In this document: positions 36,163 through 45,572 of the stretch, piece after piece | Numbering within the stretch: position 1 is the first letter of the stretch | How the letters are laid out: the number at the start of each line of letters is the position of its first letter | Origin: Blastopirellula marina | Lineage (GTDB): Bacteria; Planctomycetota; Planctomycetia; Pirellulales; Pirellulaceae | Reading direction: 5' to 3' | DNA: 64,000 bases | Assembly (NCBI RefSeq): GCF_002967765.1 | Contig: NZ_PUHY01000001.1 | Coordinates: forward strand, 186,001-250,000 | Made by a program: the position numbers and the translations under genes | The notes under the pieces: generated by a model | The model's input: the letters and a program-made list of their open reading frames with translations, nothing else | The model's database searches: none | Told to the model about the DNA's origin: nothing

Positions 36163-36480
36163 ATGGTGTTGCGTACCATTCAACGAACAGTGGTAGTCTT
36201 GTTGTTGTGTGTGACTTTCGCGCCAGCTCCCGCCCAGGCGAACTGGAACCGCGTGATGCGTTTCTTCGGCGAATTCTGGAGCGACGGCTACCACTCCAAA
36301 GGGGACTATTGGAATCAACCGCCGCGGCATCACACGCCAATGCCCGCTTATCAGCCGTACTATCCGGTGATGCATCAACCCACCCCAGCGATGCAAGAGT
36401 CTGTCTCGAATATGGAGGAGACAATTTCTACGCCGATTATTGAGTCACCCCCAATCATCATGGGCGTGCCAAGCAAATAG
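36163..36480 (+). CDS. Small secreted protein of unknown function
   Basis: 105 residues. A clear signal peptide (RTIQRTVVVLLLCVTFAPAPAQA) precedes a mature part rich in Trp, Tyr, Pro and Met (NWNRVMRFFGEFWSDGYHSKG, then PMPAYQPYYPVMHQPTP). No family recognised. GGGAG lies about 6 bases before ATG 36163. An alternative overlapping frame (36147-36443) lacks a signal peptide, and I judge it spurious. Exposed, aromatic-rich and probably unstructured in its C-terminal half. It stands between the M16 pair and nucleoside diphosphate kinase with no evident link to either. Confidence 0.65.
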   Translation: MVLRTIQRTVVVLLLCVTFAPAPAQANWNRVMRFFGEFWSDGYHSKGDYWNQPPRHHTPMPAYQPYYPVMHQPTPAMQESVSNMEETISTPIIESPPIIMGVPSK

Positions 36481-36590
36481 TGGCGGTTTGAACGCGTTAA
36501 GTTGCCGCGTAGCCTCGCGACTCCTGGTTGAGGGGACACCGCGAATTCGCTAGAATCCGCCATCTCACCCTGATCCTTGGAGTTATCGCA

Positions 36591-37049
36591 ATGGAACGTA
36601 CGCTAGTTCTTCTGAAGCCTGATTGTGTTGAACGTCGCTTAATCGGTCGTATTTTGGGCCGTTTCGAAGACAAAGGCTTGAATATCATCGCCATGAAGCT
36701 GATCCGTATTACTCCGGATCTGGCGAAGCAACACTACGCCGAGCACGTCAGCAAGCCATTCTACCCAGGCCTGGAGTCGTTCATCACCGCCGCTCCAGTT
36801 GTGGCCTTGGTGCTGGAAGGTTTGGAAGCAATCAGCGTCGTCCGCGGCATTTTGGGCGCCACCAGCGGTTTGAAGGCTGAAGCTGGCACCATCCGCGGCG
36901 ATTTCAGCAGCAGCCGCCAGATGAACTTGGTTCATGCTTCGGATGGCCCTGATGCCGCCAAACGAGAAATCGATCTCTACTTCCAGCCGGAAGAAGTACT
37001 GGACTACAAGCCAACGCTGACACCATGGATGCGTGCCGACGACGAATAG
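36591..37049 (+). CDS. ndk: Nucleoside diphosphate kinase
   Basis: 152 residues. It transfers the gamma phosphate of ATP to nucleoside diphosphates through a phosphohistidine. Start and signature are textbook: ERTLVLLKPDCVERRLIG at the N-terminus, RGDFSSSRQMNLVHASDG with catalytic H115, and IDLYFQPEEV near the end. I chose ATG 36591, with GGAG about 8 bases upstream; the open frame from 36528 has no such support. Normal family length. It is followed by a 10-bp hairpin at 37066-37095 and a convergent amidotransferase gene. Confidence 0.97.
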   Translation: MERTLVLLKPDCVERRLIGRILGRFEDKGLNIIAMKLIRITPDLAKQHYAEHVSKPFYPGLESFITAAPVVALVLEGLEAISVVRGILGATSGLKAEAGTIRGDFSSSRQMNLVHASDGPDAAKREIDLYFQPEEVLDYKPTLTPWMRADDE

Positions 37050-37065
37050 TCACCAGAGTGTCTCC

Positions 37066-37100
37066 GCTGCCTATCCATGTTCTGCGATAGGCAGCTTGGT
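37066..37100 (+). terminator. Hairpin downstream of ndk
   Basis: GCTGCCTATC at 37066-37075 pairs with GATAGGCAGC at 37086-37095 (10 bp, 10-base loop), 16 bases after the ndk stop. Only TTGGTCC follows, so the T-run is weak. Confidence 0.55.
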
Positions 37101-37163
37101 CCAATTGCTTAGCACGGCAAGCCATTTGCGATATTCCGTTGCTCAGGAAGTCGAATCCATCAG

Positions 37164-37868
37164 CTATATAGCCTCTTCTGAATTCTGGCGAGCCTGGTTT
37201 GCTGAGATAAAGAACTCAGCCAGCTGCCGAGCGATCTGATCAGAGTCGTTGCTCTCACCGATGGTACTGATCGCCTTCTCCGCTTGGTCCTCCGACAAGC
37301 TACTTCCTGACTTGGCCGCAATGGAATCGCGGGTGTATTCTGGCGAAAACTCAGGATGAAACTGATAGCTCAGCGCTTTGAAACCATTCCGCCCAGCGTT
37401 GGCACAAAATTCCGATGACGCGATTACCTCAGAGTTTGCCGGCGCGATAACGACTTGATCTTGATGCATCGCCAAGCAACGGACATTACCGGAACTAGAT
37501 TCGTAACGGATTTGGCCGATATTCCAGCCGGCTTCGAACTGAGTGACTTTTCCGCCAAGAGCTTGAGCCATGATTTGATGTCCAAAGCAGATTCCCACGA
37601 GAGGAATCTCCGCAGCGTAGATAGCACGGATCAGCGCTTCTAACTTCGGAATATAGGCATGGGGCTCGTAAGCGCCATCTCCGGATCCGGTGATCAACCA
37701 GCCATCGCAGGTGTTGACATTTCGCGGGAACTCGTCGGCAACTACCACGAACGTCTCGAACTCAAAGCCGTTCCCCGCAAGCAGTCGCTGAAACATCTCG
37801 GGGTATTGGCCATAGGTTTTTGCCAACGACTCGGTGACGTAACCCGCCTGCAGAATACCGATCTTCAT
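37164..37868 (-). CDS. Class I glutamine amidotransferase domain protein
   Basis: 234 residues, a free-standing type 1 amidotransferase. The triad is C94 in GICFGHQIM, with H171 and E173 in SYQFHPEFSPEY. The oxyanion region is LITGSGDGAYEP. Stand-alone members release ammonia from glutamine or hydrolyse gamma-glutamyl bonds (compare GMP synthase-like or YfeJ-type proteins). The substrate is not predictable. ATG 37868 has AGGGA about 10 bases upstream. The last 35 residues are polar and Gln/Ser-rich. It is convergent with ndk and in the same direction as the DUF1549/DUF1501 operon upstream, with 51 bases between; co-transcription is possible, but the functions appear unrelated. Confidence 0.9.
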   Translation of the reverse strand: MKIGILQAGYVTESLAKTYGQYPEMFQRLLAGNGFEFETFVVVADEFPRNVNTCDGWLITGSGDGAYEPHAYIPKLEALIRAIYAAEIPLVGICFGHQIMAQALGGKVTQFEAGWNIGQIRYESSSGNVRCLAMHQDQVVIAPANSEVIASSEFCANAGRNGFKALSYQFHPEFSPEYTRDSIAAKSGSSLSEDQAEKAISTIGESNDSDQIARQLAEFFISANQARQNSEEAI

Positions 37869-37919
37869 TGATGAGTTCCCTCTCAGAAGAATGGTTTTTA
37901 TTCGTGAGCCCGTTTTGAA

Positions 37920-39317
37920 TTATGCCAGAATCGGCTTGACCACATTGCCATGAACATCGGTCAAACGGAAGGCGCGGCCCTGGTGACGAAACGTTAGGCG
38001 TTCGTGATCGATCCCCATCACATGCATGATTGTCGCTTGCAGATCATGGATGTGAACTGGCTGGTCGACGATGTTGAATCCATACTCATCGGTCGCACCG
38101 AGGTTAACACCACCCTTGATACCGCCGCCCGCCATCCAAACGGTAAAGCAGCGTCCATGATGATCGCGACCAAAACTGTCAGCGCCGAGTTTGCCCTGAC
38201 AATAATTAGTCCGCCCGAATTCACCACCCCAGACGACCAAGGTTTCGTCCAACATTCCGCGCTGCTTGAGATCGCGAATAAGTGCGGCCGCTGGCTGGTC
38301 GGTTTCGCGACATTGCGTTTTCAAGCTGCTCGGCAGTCCTCCGTGATGATCCCATCCTTGATGATAAAGCTGGATGAAACGCACATTCTTTTCGGCCAAG
38401 CGGCGGGCGAGCAGGCAGTTGGCCGCAAACGTCCCGGGCTTGCGCGAATCAGGTCCATACATTTCTAGAACGTGCTCTGGTTCGCTTGTCAGGTCGGTCA
38501 CTTCAGGAATCGACGCCTGCATCCGAAAGGCAAGTTCGTATTGGCGAATCCTGGTGTCGACCAGTCCGTCCGCCGGTTGCAGCCGATGGAGTTCGTCTAA
38601 GCTTGCGAGGGCCTTTTCCCGGCTTTTACGGTCAATTCCCTCTGGACTGTTGAGGTACAAGATCGGATCACTACCGCTACGGAACTGAACCCCTTGGTGA
38701 TGCGATGGTAGGAAACCGTTTCCCCATAGCCGAGCCGCCAACGGCTGGCCTCCCTTGTTCGCTGTGACCAATACCACGAACGCCGGAAGATTGTCGTTCT
38801 CAGTTCCTAACCCGTAACTCAACCACGAACCGATACAAGGGCGTCCCGGAATCTGCGAGCCTGTTTGTACGTACGTGACACCTGGCCCGTGATTGATTGC
38901 CTCAGTATTTACCGAGCGAATTACGCTGATCTCGTCAACAACCTTAGCGGTATGAGGTAGCAATTCGCTCAGCCATGTGCCCGATTGCCCATGTCGGGCG
39001 AATTGAAATGGCGATCCGACCAGCGGCAAGCTTGATTGATTTCCACTCATCCCGGTGAGGCGTTGCTCACCGCGGACCGATGCAGGTAATTGCTCTCCAT
39101 GTTGCTGATTGAGCACGGGCTTGTAGTCAAACAGATCCAACTGCGAAGGCCCGCCTGCTTGAAACAGAAAAATCACCCGCTTTGCCTTGGGGGCGTGGTG
39201 CAATCCATTCAAAACCCCTGAGACGGCTTGGCTTTCAGACGCCATCATGTGGCCGAACGCTAAGCTACCCAGTCCCCAAGCGCTGGATTGCAGTAGTTGC
39301 CGACGTGTAACCATCAT
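37920..39317 (-). CDS. Tat-exported DUF1501 domain protein
   Basis: 465 residues. A twin-arginine leader is at the start (TRRQLLQSSAWGLGSLAFGH). The core begins KRVIFLFQAGGPSQLDLFDYKP, the usual opening of DUF1501. Late motifs ETLVVWGGEFGRTNYCQG and DSFGRDHHGRCFTVWMAGGG carry the histidine/aspartate sites of the alkaline-phosphatase/sulfatase-like fold. No activity has been shown for the family. ATG 39317 (or 39314) is used; a GTG at 39320 is also open. The gene follows the DUF1549/DUF1553 gene by about 14 bases, the invariant planctomycete pair, so the two are co-transcribed and probably cooperate in the periplasm. Confidence 0.93.
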   Translation of the reverse strand: MMVTRRQLLQSSAWGLGSLAFGHMMASESQAVSGVLNGLHHAPKAKRVIFLFQAGGPSQLDLFDYKPVLNQQHGEQLPASVRGEQRLTGMSGNQSSLPLVGSPFQFARHGQSGTWLSELLPHTAKVVDEISVIRSVNTEAINHGPGVTYVQTGSQIPGRPCIGSWLSYGLGTENDNLPAFVVLVTANKGGQPLAARLWGNGFLPSHHQGVQFRSGSDPILYLNSPEGIDRKSREKALASLDELHRLQPADGLVDTRIRQYELAFRMQASIPEVTDLTSEPEHVLEMYGPDSRKPGTFAANCLLARRLAEKNVRFIQLYHQGWDHHGGLPSSLKTQCRETDQPAAALIRDLKQRGMLDETLVVWGGEFGRTNYCQGKLGADSFGRDHHGRCFTVWMAGGGIKGGVNLGATDEYGFNIVDQPVHIHDLQATIMHVMGIDHERLTFRHQGRAFRLTDVHGNVVKPILA

Positions 39318-39331
39318 CACTCAATTCCTTG

Positions 39332-42300
39332 TTAACGACGTGTCACGCAACCGTCAAAGTTCATCACCATGTTCGCCACAACCGTCAGTGCAGCAAGTTG
39401 GGCAGGTGGTAGCTTCTCTGGCACTTTGGCCTCACCGGCCGCTAACAATTGGTCGGCCGCATCTGGTGTTTCTTTGAAATGAGCTAATTGATCTGAATGC
39501 AGCTGCCGCAAAATTGCCAGTTCCTCATCAGTAGGAAATCGGCTCGTCAACATTCGAAAGAGACGCTTTACTCGCGCATCATCATTCTCTCCCTCTTGCG
39601 ATTGCTGCATGAGCCGTGCGGCTAACATTTTGGAAGCCTCTACGTACTGAGGACCGTTCAACAACACCAACGCTTGAAGAGGCGAAGAGGTTCTTTCCCG
39701 TTTGAGCTGGCAGACATCTCGCTTCGAGGCATCAAATGTCATCAGCGCGGGGGCAGGACTGGTACGCTGCCAGAAGGTATAAAGCGAACGCCGATAGAGC
39801 CCTTTACCATGATCGTGGGGAACTGGCTTAAACGAACTGGCGACTTCGTAGGGCTTCGCTGGCGGGCCGCCGATATGCTCAACCAACAGGCCACTCGTGA
39901 ATAGCGTGTTATCACGCACCATCTCAGCCGACATGCGGAATTTACCTGCTCGAGCGAGAAGTTTGTTCTCAGGATCACGGTAAAGCATGTCGGAACTGAC
40001 CTCCGACGACTGCCGATATGTCGCGGACGAAACGATTTGTCGCAACAAACGTTTCACGTCCCAGCCATGCTCGATGAAGTCGGCCGCCAGCCAATCTAAC
40101 AGTTGCGGGTGGGTCGGCGGTGAACCTTGGTTGCCGAAGTCTTCCGGCGTGCGAACGAGACCTTCTCCCATCAGCAATTGCCAATACCGGTTCACAGCAA
40201 CCCGCGCGGTCAAGGGATTGCTTCGATCGGTCATCCACTTGGCGAGTCCCAAACGGTTGTCAGGCCATTTATCGTTAAAATCGGGCAATGCTTCCGGCGT
40301 CTTGGGCTCAACTAAATCGGTCGGCGCATCGTAGGAACCGCGAGCCAACAGGTACGTTGGACGAGGCTCGTCGAGTTCGTCCATCACCATGATTTCGCGG
40401 GTTCGGTCGAGCATGTCGTTTAGCTCTTTGCGAGCGGCCGACAAGTTCTCAGTTGCCTGCGTCCATTCGTCGCGTACCCGACGAATTAGATTGTCGCGAA
40501 GTTCTTCCGCTGTCGGATCGATATCGTTGATCACGCCGATTTCAGCAACCGTTAGCTCTTTATCATAAACGGCGAATTCATCGACCTGACCACCGGTGAA
40601 GCCTCGATCTCGAAACCGTTCTCCGATGGCGATATGATCTTGGCCACCTCCCGTGATCTGCTTCGTTAGCTTGTCACGAACGACATCCACTTTGACAGGC
40701 TTGCCGTTCACGTAAATATTGAGGCCCGACGCGTGGCTCGATCCGTCGTAAGTGACCGTGACATGTTGCCACTCGTTGACCGGAAAAGCGTCCGTGGCTT
40801 TCACGCTGATCGCATTACCGGGCCAAAAATGGATAAGTGACCATTTCAATCGTCCATCTTCCAAAAGCAGTTCGTAGCCACGGCTGCCTGCATCGGTCCA
40901 TGCTCGTGATCGGTGAAAGATGACGGCCCGCTCTTTTTCGTCAGGGGTCTTCATCCACAAGTCAACCGAGAATGGTTGATGCCGAAGGAAATTACCGGTC
41001 TTTAAATTAATCGCATCGTCGCCCGTTAGCTGAACTGCTTGCTCTTTCGGTCCTAATATTGCCGAGTTAGCACCAACATTTCCCTCGTCAAAATCGAGCG
41101 TCTCGATCGGTTTCGTGCGATACGCTCGCATTTTGTGGACATCGGTTGTTTCTTCGAGTTGCTTGTAAAGCGCCGCTTGCTCCTCCTCGAGCATAGCTAC
41201 CCGGGCTTTCAAGTCGTCCAATTCTGCCTGCTGTTTCTCGTTCATCAACAGCAGCGTCGGTGTGGGAATCGATGGCGTGAAGTACGAGTAAAGTCCCGCC
41301 TCGTCGATACTGTTGAAATAGGCAAACAGCTGATAGTACTCGCGCTGGCTGAGAGGATCGTACTTGTGGTCATGACAACGCGCACACTCCATCGTTAAGC
41401 CGAGAAATGCCGTGGCGACCGTTTGCGAGCGATCTGCAACGTACTCGACCCGAAATTCTTCCGGTACGCTTCCCCCCTCAACTTTCTGCGGATGTAGACG
41501 GCAGAAAGTCGTCGCCAAAATCGAATCGCGTGTCGCGTCCGGCAATAAGTCACCCGCGATTTGCTGCGTGAGGAATTGATCGTACGGCATGTTGGCATTG
41601 AGCGAATGAATCACCCAGTCTCTCCATGGCCAGACAAAGCGATCCCGATCGACTTGGTACCCGTAGGTGTCGCTATAGCGGGCTGCATCCAACCATTCGG
41701 CCGCCAGGCGTTCGCCATAACGCGGGGAATCAAGCAGACGCGAAATATTCGCTTGATAGTTCTCCTCACGAGGATCAGCTACAAACGCATCAAGTTCATC
41801 CAGCGTCGGTGGCAGACCATTGAGATCAAACGAAAGTCGTCGGAGCTGTCGCCAAGGTTCCGCTGGCGGACTTGGCTCTACCCCTTCCTGACGCAATTTC
41901 GCGAGCACGAATTTATCAATCTTATTCTTCGACCATCCATCGTTCTCGATCTGCGGTACTGTTGGCTTCTCGATTTTTCTAAACGCCCAATGCTGTTCAT
42001 ACTTCGCGCCCTGGATAATCCAGCGGCGAATCAGCTCGATCTCTTCGCGCGAGAGATTTCGATTCGAGTCCGGAGGCGGCATGCGATCGCTGGGATCGAG
42101 CGAACTGATGCGCGCGAAAACCTCGCTGCTTTCGGGATCACCCGGGACGATCGCCCAATCGTGGGCTCCGTCTTCCGTATCGAGTCGCAAGTCGGCCTCA
42201 CGCCCTTCAGCGTCTGGGCCGTGGCAATGAAAGCAGCGATCCGAGAGAAGCGGTCGAATCTGCGTCGCAAAATCGATCGGCTCTTCGGCGCGGAGAGGAA

Positions 42301-42367
42301 ACGGCAGAAGTGCTGCCGTACATACCAGCGCAGTAAGCACTTGCTGAAGGAATCGTTGGCTGAGCAT
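39332..42367 (-). CDS. Planctomycete cytochrome-like DUF1549/LamG/DUF1553 protein
   Basis: 1011 residues. Signal peptide about 1-27 (VCTAALLPFPLRA). A PSCyt1 cytochrome c-like domain has CFHCHG (C45, C48, H49). DUF1549 begins near KIDKFVLAKL and includes MECARCHDHKYDPL, a second CxxCH. A LamG/concanavalin-like domain (about 430-560; FSVDLWMKTPDEKERAVIFH, WQHVTVTYDGSSH) is inserted, followed by DUF1553 (RLGLAKWMTDRSNPLTARVAVNRYWQLL) to the end. ATG 42367 is used because the signal peptide begins there; TTG 42403 is in frame. The LamG insertion suggests carbohydrate binding, the CxxCH motifs covalent haem. It heads the operon with DUF1501. Confidence 0.92.
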   Translation of the reverse strand: MLSQRFLQQVLTALVCTAALLPFPLRAEEPIDFATQIRPLLSDRCFHCHGPDAEGREADLRLDTEDGAHDWAIVPGDPESSEVFARISSLDPSDRMPPPDSNRNLSREEIELIRRWIIQGAKYEQHWAFRKIEKPTVPQIENDGWSKNKIDKFVLAKLRQEGVEPSPPAEPWRQLRRLSFDLNGLPPTLDELDAFVADPREENYQANISRLLDSPRYGERLAAEWLDAARYSDTYGYQVDRDRFVWPWRDWVIHSLNANMPYDQFLTQQIAGDLLPDATRDSILATTFCRLHPQKVEGGSVPEEFRVEYVADRSQTVATAFLGLTMECARCHDHKYDPLSQREYYQLFAYFNSIDEAGLYSYFTPSIPTPTLLLMNEKQQAELDDLKARVAMLEEEQAALYKQLEETTDVHKMRAYRTKPIETLDFDEGNVGANSAILGPKEQAVQLTGDDAINLKTGNFLRHQPFSVDLWMKTPDEKERAVIFHRSRAWTDAGSRGYELLLEDGRLKWSLIHFWPGNAISVKATDAFPVNEWQHVTVTYDGSSHASGLNIYVNGKPVKVDVVRDKLTKQITGGGQDHIAIGERFRDRGFTGGQVDEFAVYDKELTVAEIGVINDIDPTAEELRDNLIRRVRDEWTQATENLSAARKELNDMLDRTREIMVMDELDEPRPTYLLARGSYDAPTDLVEPKTPEALPDFNDKWPDNRLGLAKWMTDRSNPLTARVAVNRYWQLLMGEGLVRTPEDFGNQGSPPTHPQLLDWLAADFIEHGWDVKRLLRQIVSSATYRQSSEVSSDMLYRDPENKLLARAGKFRMSAEMVRDNTLFTSGLLVEHIGGPPAKPYEVASSFKPVPHDHGKGLYRRSLYTFWQRTSPAPALMTFDASKRDVCQLKRERTSSPLQALVLLNGPQYVEASKMLAARLMQQSQEGENDDARVKRLFRMLTSRFPTDEELAILRQLHSDQLAHFKETPDAADQLLAAGEAKVPEKLPPAQLAALTVVANMVMNFDGCVTRR

Positions 42368-42511
42368 CGTTTGCCAAGGTAGGAGAACGGGTGTGACCTG
42401 CAAATCATCGAGCTGGCAGATCGGGCAGGAAGCTTCAGCCTAGCATCCTACGCATACTTATACAAGCAAAACGAATAGGTCGAGCCACCGCCTTAGGGGT
42501 GTCCCGTGGGC

Positions 42512-42700
42512 CTAAAACTGCTTGGCGGCCAAAATAACGACGCCAAATAGCCCCGCTCCACCGACAATCAACATGCCGAGCGTACCAAAGAAGATCGGGA
42601 TCCCATTATCAGGACGCTGCTTTTCAGCAACCCACCATGCACCGGGGAACCCGCCGGCGAAAGCGACCATTGAGAGTAGAAGTAGCAGCAAATCTTGCAT
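42512..42700 (-). CDS. Small two-helix membrane protein, unknown
   Basis: 62 residues forming two hydrophobic segments (QDLLLLLLSMVAFAGGFPGAWWVA and FFGTLGMLIVGGAGLFGVVILAA) joined by a short polar loop. I take ATG 42700, with AGGAAAA upstream; the frame is open further but reads as non-coding there. No family recognised. Similar mini-membrane proteins are common but uncharacterised in planctomycetes. It stands alone between the DUF1549/1553 operon and a divergent NHL-propeller gene. Confidence 0.6.
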   Translation of the reverse strand: MQDLLLLLLSMVAFAGGFPGAWWVAEKQRPDNGIPIFFGTLGMLIVGGAGLFGVVILAAKQF

Positions 42701-42923
42701 GACAAGTTTTCCTAGATTCCCGTTTGAGGAGTTTAGGATAATTGGGATGTTAGCGAAATGCAATCGTCCGGATTCCGGAGATCGCGGGAAAGTGTTTGCT
42801 CGATAGGCAAATTGGGCGTAGAACATGAAATATCGTCATTTCCCGCCTTTTCCCCTGACAGGGCGGGGCTTCGAATCGGCGATCATGCCGAGCACCTCCC
42901 CCACCTCTTTTCGAGTTTACCCC

Positions 42924-44006
42924 ATGCAAACGCGCCGTGAAGTAATTTTGGCCGGATCTTCCCTTGCTCTGGCCTCCTCTCTGGGGTTGTTCCCCTCACC
43001 TGTTGTTCATGCCTCAGATAAATCAGGCAACAAGAAAGTGATTGGCACTGAGGGCTACCAATACGAAGTCACCCACGACTTTCCGGAACTGCCCGATAAG
43101 TACACCTGGCAGACCACCCACAATGTGGCGGTCGATAGCCAACATAATTTGTACGTGATTCACGAAGGGAGACCGGAACAGAAAGATCATCCGTCGATTT
43201 TCGTGTTCGATAAGGATGGCAAGTTCATTCGTGCGTTCGGCCAACAGTTCCAAGGGGGTGGCCACGGAATCGAGGTTCGCCAGGAAGGTAACGAAGAGTT
43301 CCTTTACGTTTGTGCTTATCAACAGGTTAAATCGTTCGCTAAGCTCACCACACAAGGAGAGACCGTCTGGCAGAAGTTCGCGCCAATGGAATCAGGGGTT
43401 TATGCGGAAGGTGAAGCATCGGACCCACAGAAGGTATGGGGTCGCGATCGTTTTCTTCCGACCAATTTCGCATTCCTGGATGACGGCGGATTTCTGCTTT
43501 CGGATGGCTACGGATCTTACTTCATTCATCAATACGACGCAGATGGAAACTGGAAGGCCAAGTTCGGTGGGCCAGGCGACGGCAAGGGAACGTTTAATAC
43601 GCCGCATGGTATCTGGATCGATCGTCGCGACCCAGCCAACACTAAGAACGTTGTGTGCGATCGCGCCCACAACACGCTTCAGGTCTTCGATACCGACTGG
43701 AATTACCAAAAGACGATCGCTGGCTTCGGACTTCCAGCAAACCTCGATACCTGGAAGGACCTCATGTTGGTCCCCGAACTGAAGGCCCGTTTGTCCATCG
43801 TTGACAAGGATTACAATGTCGTCGCACAGTTGGGCGAAGACGTGGAACGGCTCAACAGCGTTAAGCAACTGCGAATGCAGCCCAAGCAGTGGCACGAAGG
43901 AAAGTTCGTGCACCCGCACGATGCTTGCTTCACGCCTGAGGGAGATATCTTCGTCGCGGAATGGGTTGGTACCGGTCGGATCACTAAACTGAAGCGTTTG
44001 GCCTAA
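42924..44006 (+). CDS. Tat-exported NHL-type six-bladed propeller protein
   Basis: 360 residues with a Tat leader at the N-terminus (TRREVILAGSSLALASSLGL). The mature part has NHL-like repeats (DSQHNLYVIHEGRPE, FVFDKDGKFIRAFGQQFQGGGHGIEV, FNTPHGIWIDRRDP, FVHPHDACFTPEGDIFVAEW), resembling the peptidyl-alpha-hydroxyglycine lyase fold. The HGI/HGIW and HPHDA histidines correspond to metal positions of that fold, but lyase activity is not proven. I chose ATG 42924 because the leader begins there; no strong ribosome site precedes it. It is followed by a bidirectional terminator shared with the convergent PQQ-like gene. Confidence 0.85.
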   Translation: MQTRREVILAGSSLALASSLGLFPSPVVHASDKSGNKKVIGTEGYQYEVTHDFPELPDKYTWQTTHNVAVDSQHNLYVIHEGRPEQKDHPSIFVFDKDGKFIRAFGQQFQGGGHGIEVRQEGNEEFLYVCAYQQVKSFAKLTTQGETVWQKFAPMESGVYAEGEASDPQKVWGRDRFLPTNFAFLDDGGFLLSDGYGSYFIHQYDADGNWKAKFGGPGDGKGTFNTPHGIWIDRRDPANTKNVVCDRAHNTLQVFDTDWNYQKTIAGFGLPANLDTWKDLMLVPELKARLSIVDKDYNVVAQLGEDVERLNSVKQLRMQPKQWHEGKFVHPHDACFTPEGDIFVAEWVGTGRITKLKRLA

Positions 44007-44014
44007 CAAGAAGT

Positions 44015-44056
44015 AAAAAAACGCCTCAGAGAAGCAACTTTCTCTGAGGCGTTTTC
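44015..44056. terminator. Bidirectional rho-independent terminator
   Basis: A 15-16 bp stem, AAACGCCTCAGAGAA against TTCTCTGAGGCGTTT with a short loop, flanked by an A-run on one side and T-run on the other. It therefore serves both the NHL gene (plus) and the convergent PQQ-like gene (minus). Confidence 0.9.
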
Positions 44057-44072
44057 GTTTCTTGTGTTGTTT

Positions 44073-45572
44073 CTATTTGGCGTCTTTCTGCTCGATGCAG
44101 TAAAGGTGGTCCGATCCACGCAGGAAGATCTGCGAGCCGCTAAATGCGAGCGAGGCATCAATGCCTTCCTCGATTTGGTTGGTCGCCAAGACCTTAAATT
44201 CTGGCCCAGCGTCCAAGACCACGGTCGTTCCGTCCCGATCCGAGACATACACCTTGCCATCGGCCGCGACTAGCGAAGAGTAAAGAGTGGAAGCTTCTGG
44301 TAGACGTTCCGGTCCGTAAATTGTTTCTCCAGTCTTGGCATCCAGGCAATACAGAATGCCATCGCGTGACTTGGTCACATACAGCTTGTCATCGTAAAGC
44401 GTAGCCGAAGCAATGTACGGACCGACATCGGTACGGCTCCAAGCGATCGCATCATCGCTCTTGGTTACGTCCCCCTTGGCGTTCAGCTTGATCGCGTAGA
44501 CCGCGTAACCGCGATAGCCTGTCATGCAGATCGCCATGTCTTCGTAAATAATCGGAGTAGGAATTGGGTTCGTTGCTTGGCCACCACATTCCCACAACAG
44601 ATCGCCCGATTTCAGATCGTAGCTACGAACACGCGTAGTGCCGTTCATGATCACTTGAGCATTTCCGTTGAACTCGGTAACCACCGGGGTCGCCCAACTG
44701 GTCGCTTCGTCTCGGTCGACCTTCCAAAGGTCCTTTCCCGATTTCGCGTCCAAAGCCAAGACGAACGAGTCTCCTTCGTGATCCCACGGCACAATCACTG
44801 TGTCGCCATAAAGTGCGGGGGTGCTGCCTTCACCAAATGCGTTACGTGTTTGTTGTTTGCCGAGATCACGCTCCCACAGCAAGCCCCCGTCTATGTCGTA
44901 GCAGAAGATTCCTCGAGAACCAAAAAAGGCAATTACGATCTTTCCATCGGTAACCACCGAAGAGGAAGCGAACGTATTGGTACCGTGACCAGCTTCGTGA
45001 GGGATTTGTTGCGTGGCAACCTTGGACCAGATCTCTTTCCCGGTGGTCTTGTCCAGACAAAGCACGGTGAATTCAACCGGCGTCGTCGGTGCTTCCCCAC
45101 CGCGACCGAATCCACCTCGCCCAAAACCGCCTGGCCGGCCACCTCGTCCCCCGGGTCCCGCCGGACCTCCAGGGCCCCGACCGAATCCCCCCGGACCACG
45201 TCGTGGTGGTTCGGCGGAATCACCCTGCGGTTGACGTTCGCGGGGACGTTCCGATGGAGCTTCGTCCGTTTTCTCTTCATCAACCGCATCTGCGTCATCT
45301 GGCTTCTCTTGCGGTACGGCTGTTAGTAGAAACAGCTTCTCACCCCAAATAATTGGAGACGAGCTTCCGCTGCCCGCGATGGGCACCTTCCACTTGATGT
45401 TCTCCTCTTCGCTCCAAGAGGTTGGCGGCTTGGCACTCAGCGAGGTACCGTTGAAGTTGGGTCCACGCCAGTTGGCCCAGTTATCAGGAGTCGCCTCAGC
45501 AGCGAGCGTTTGAGAAATACTCAACGCCAACGAAAGCAGCCCAGCAAGGGCGACCAGGGACGAAGATTTCAT
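44073..45572 (-). CDS. Secreted PQQ-like beta-propeller protein with RGG-rich insert
   Basis: 499 residues. Signal peptide MKSSSLVALAGLLSLALSISQTLAA. PQQ-type blades follow, such as CLDKTTGKEIWSKVA, ALDAKSGKDLWKVDRD and CLDAKTGETIYGPE. Between the first blade and the rest, residues about 88-162 are low complexity: first acidic (EKPDDADAVDEEKTDE), then Gly/Arg/Pro-rich (GRGGRPGGFGRGGFGRGG). RGG tracts are usually seen in RNA-binding proteins; in an exported propeller this is unusual and may be a flexible, charged linker. I start it at ATG 45572, with GGAAG upstream; the open frame extends to 45635. It is related to the propeller at 22875-24152. Confidence 0.9.
   Translation of the reverse strand: MKSSSLVALAGLLSLALSISQTLAAEATPDNWANWRGPNFNGTSLSAKPPTSWSEEENIKWKVPIAGSGSSSPIIWGEKLFLLTAVPQEKPDDADAVDEEKTDEAPSERPRERQPQGDSAEPPRRGPGGFGRGPGGPAGPGGRGGRPGGFGRGGFGRGGEAPTTPVEFTVLCLDKTTGKEIWSKVATQQIPHEAGHGTNTFASSSVVTDGKIVIAFFGSRGIFCYDIDGGLLWERDLGKQQTRNAFGEGSTPALYGDTVIVPWDHEGDSFVLALDAKSGKDLWKVDRDEATSWATPVVTEFNGNAQVIMNGTTRVRSYDLKSGDLLWECGGQATNPIPTPIIYEDMAICMTGYRGYAVYAIKLNAKGDVTKSDDAIAWSRTDVGPYIASATLYDDKLYVTKSRDGILYCLDAKTGETIYGPERLPEASTLYSSLVAADGKVYVSDRDGTTVVLDAGPEFKVLATNQIEEGIDASLAFSGSQIFLRGSDHLYCIEQKDAK

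Noticed and set aside
36147-36443. 98-codon frame overlapping the small secreted protein
   Set aside because: No signal peptide; the other frame (36163-36480) has both a leader and a ribosome site.
41561-42382. 273-codon plus-strand frame antisense to the DUF1549/1553 gene
   Set aside because: Long but fully opposite a gene with CxxCH, LamG and DUF1553 motifs; composition is that expected from the complementary strand.
44577-45326. 249-codon plus-strand frame antisense to the PQQ-like propeller
   Set aside because: Arises from the complement of the propeller, including its Gly/Arg-rich tract.
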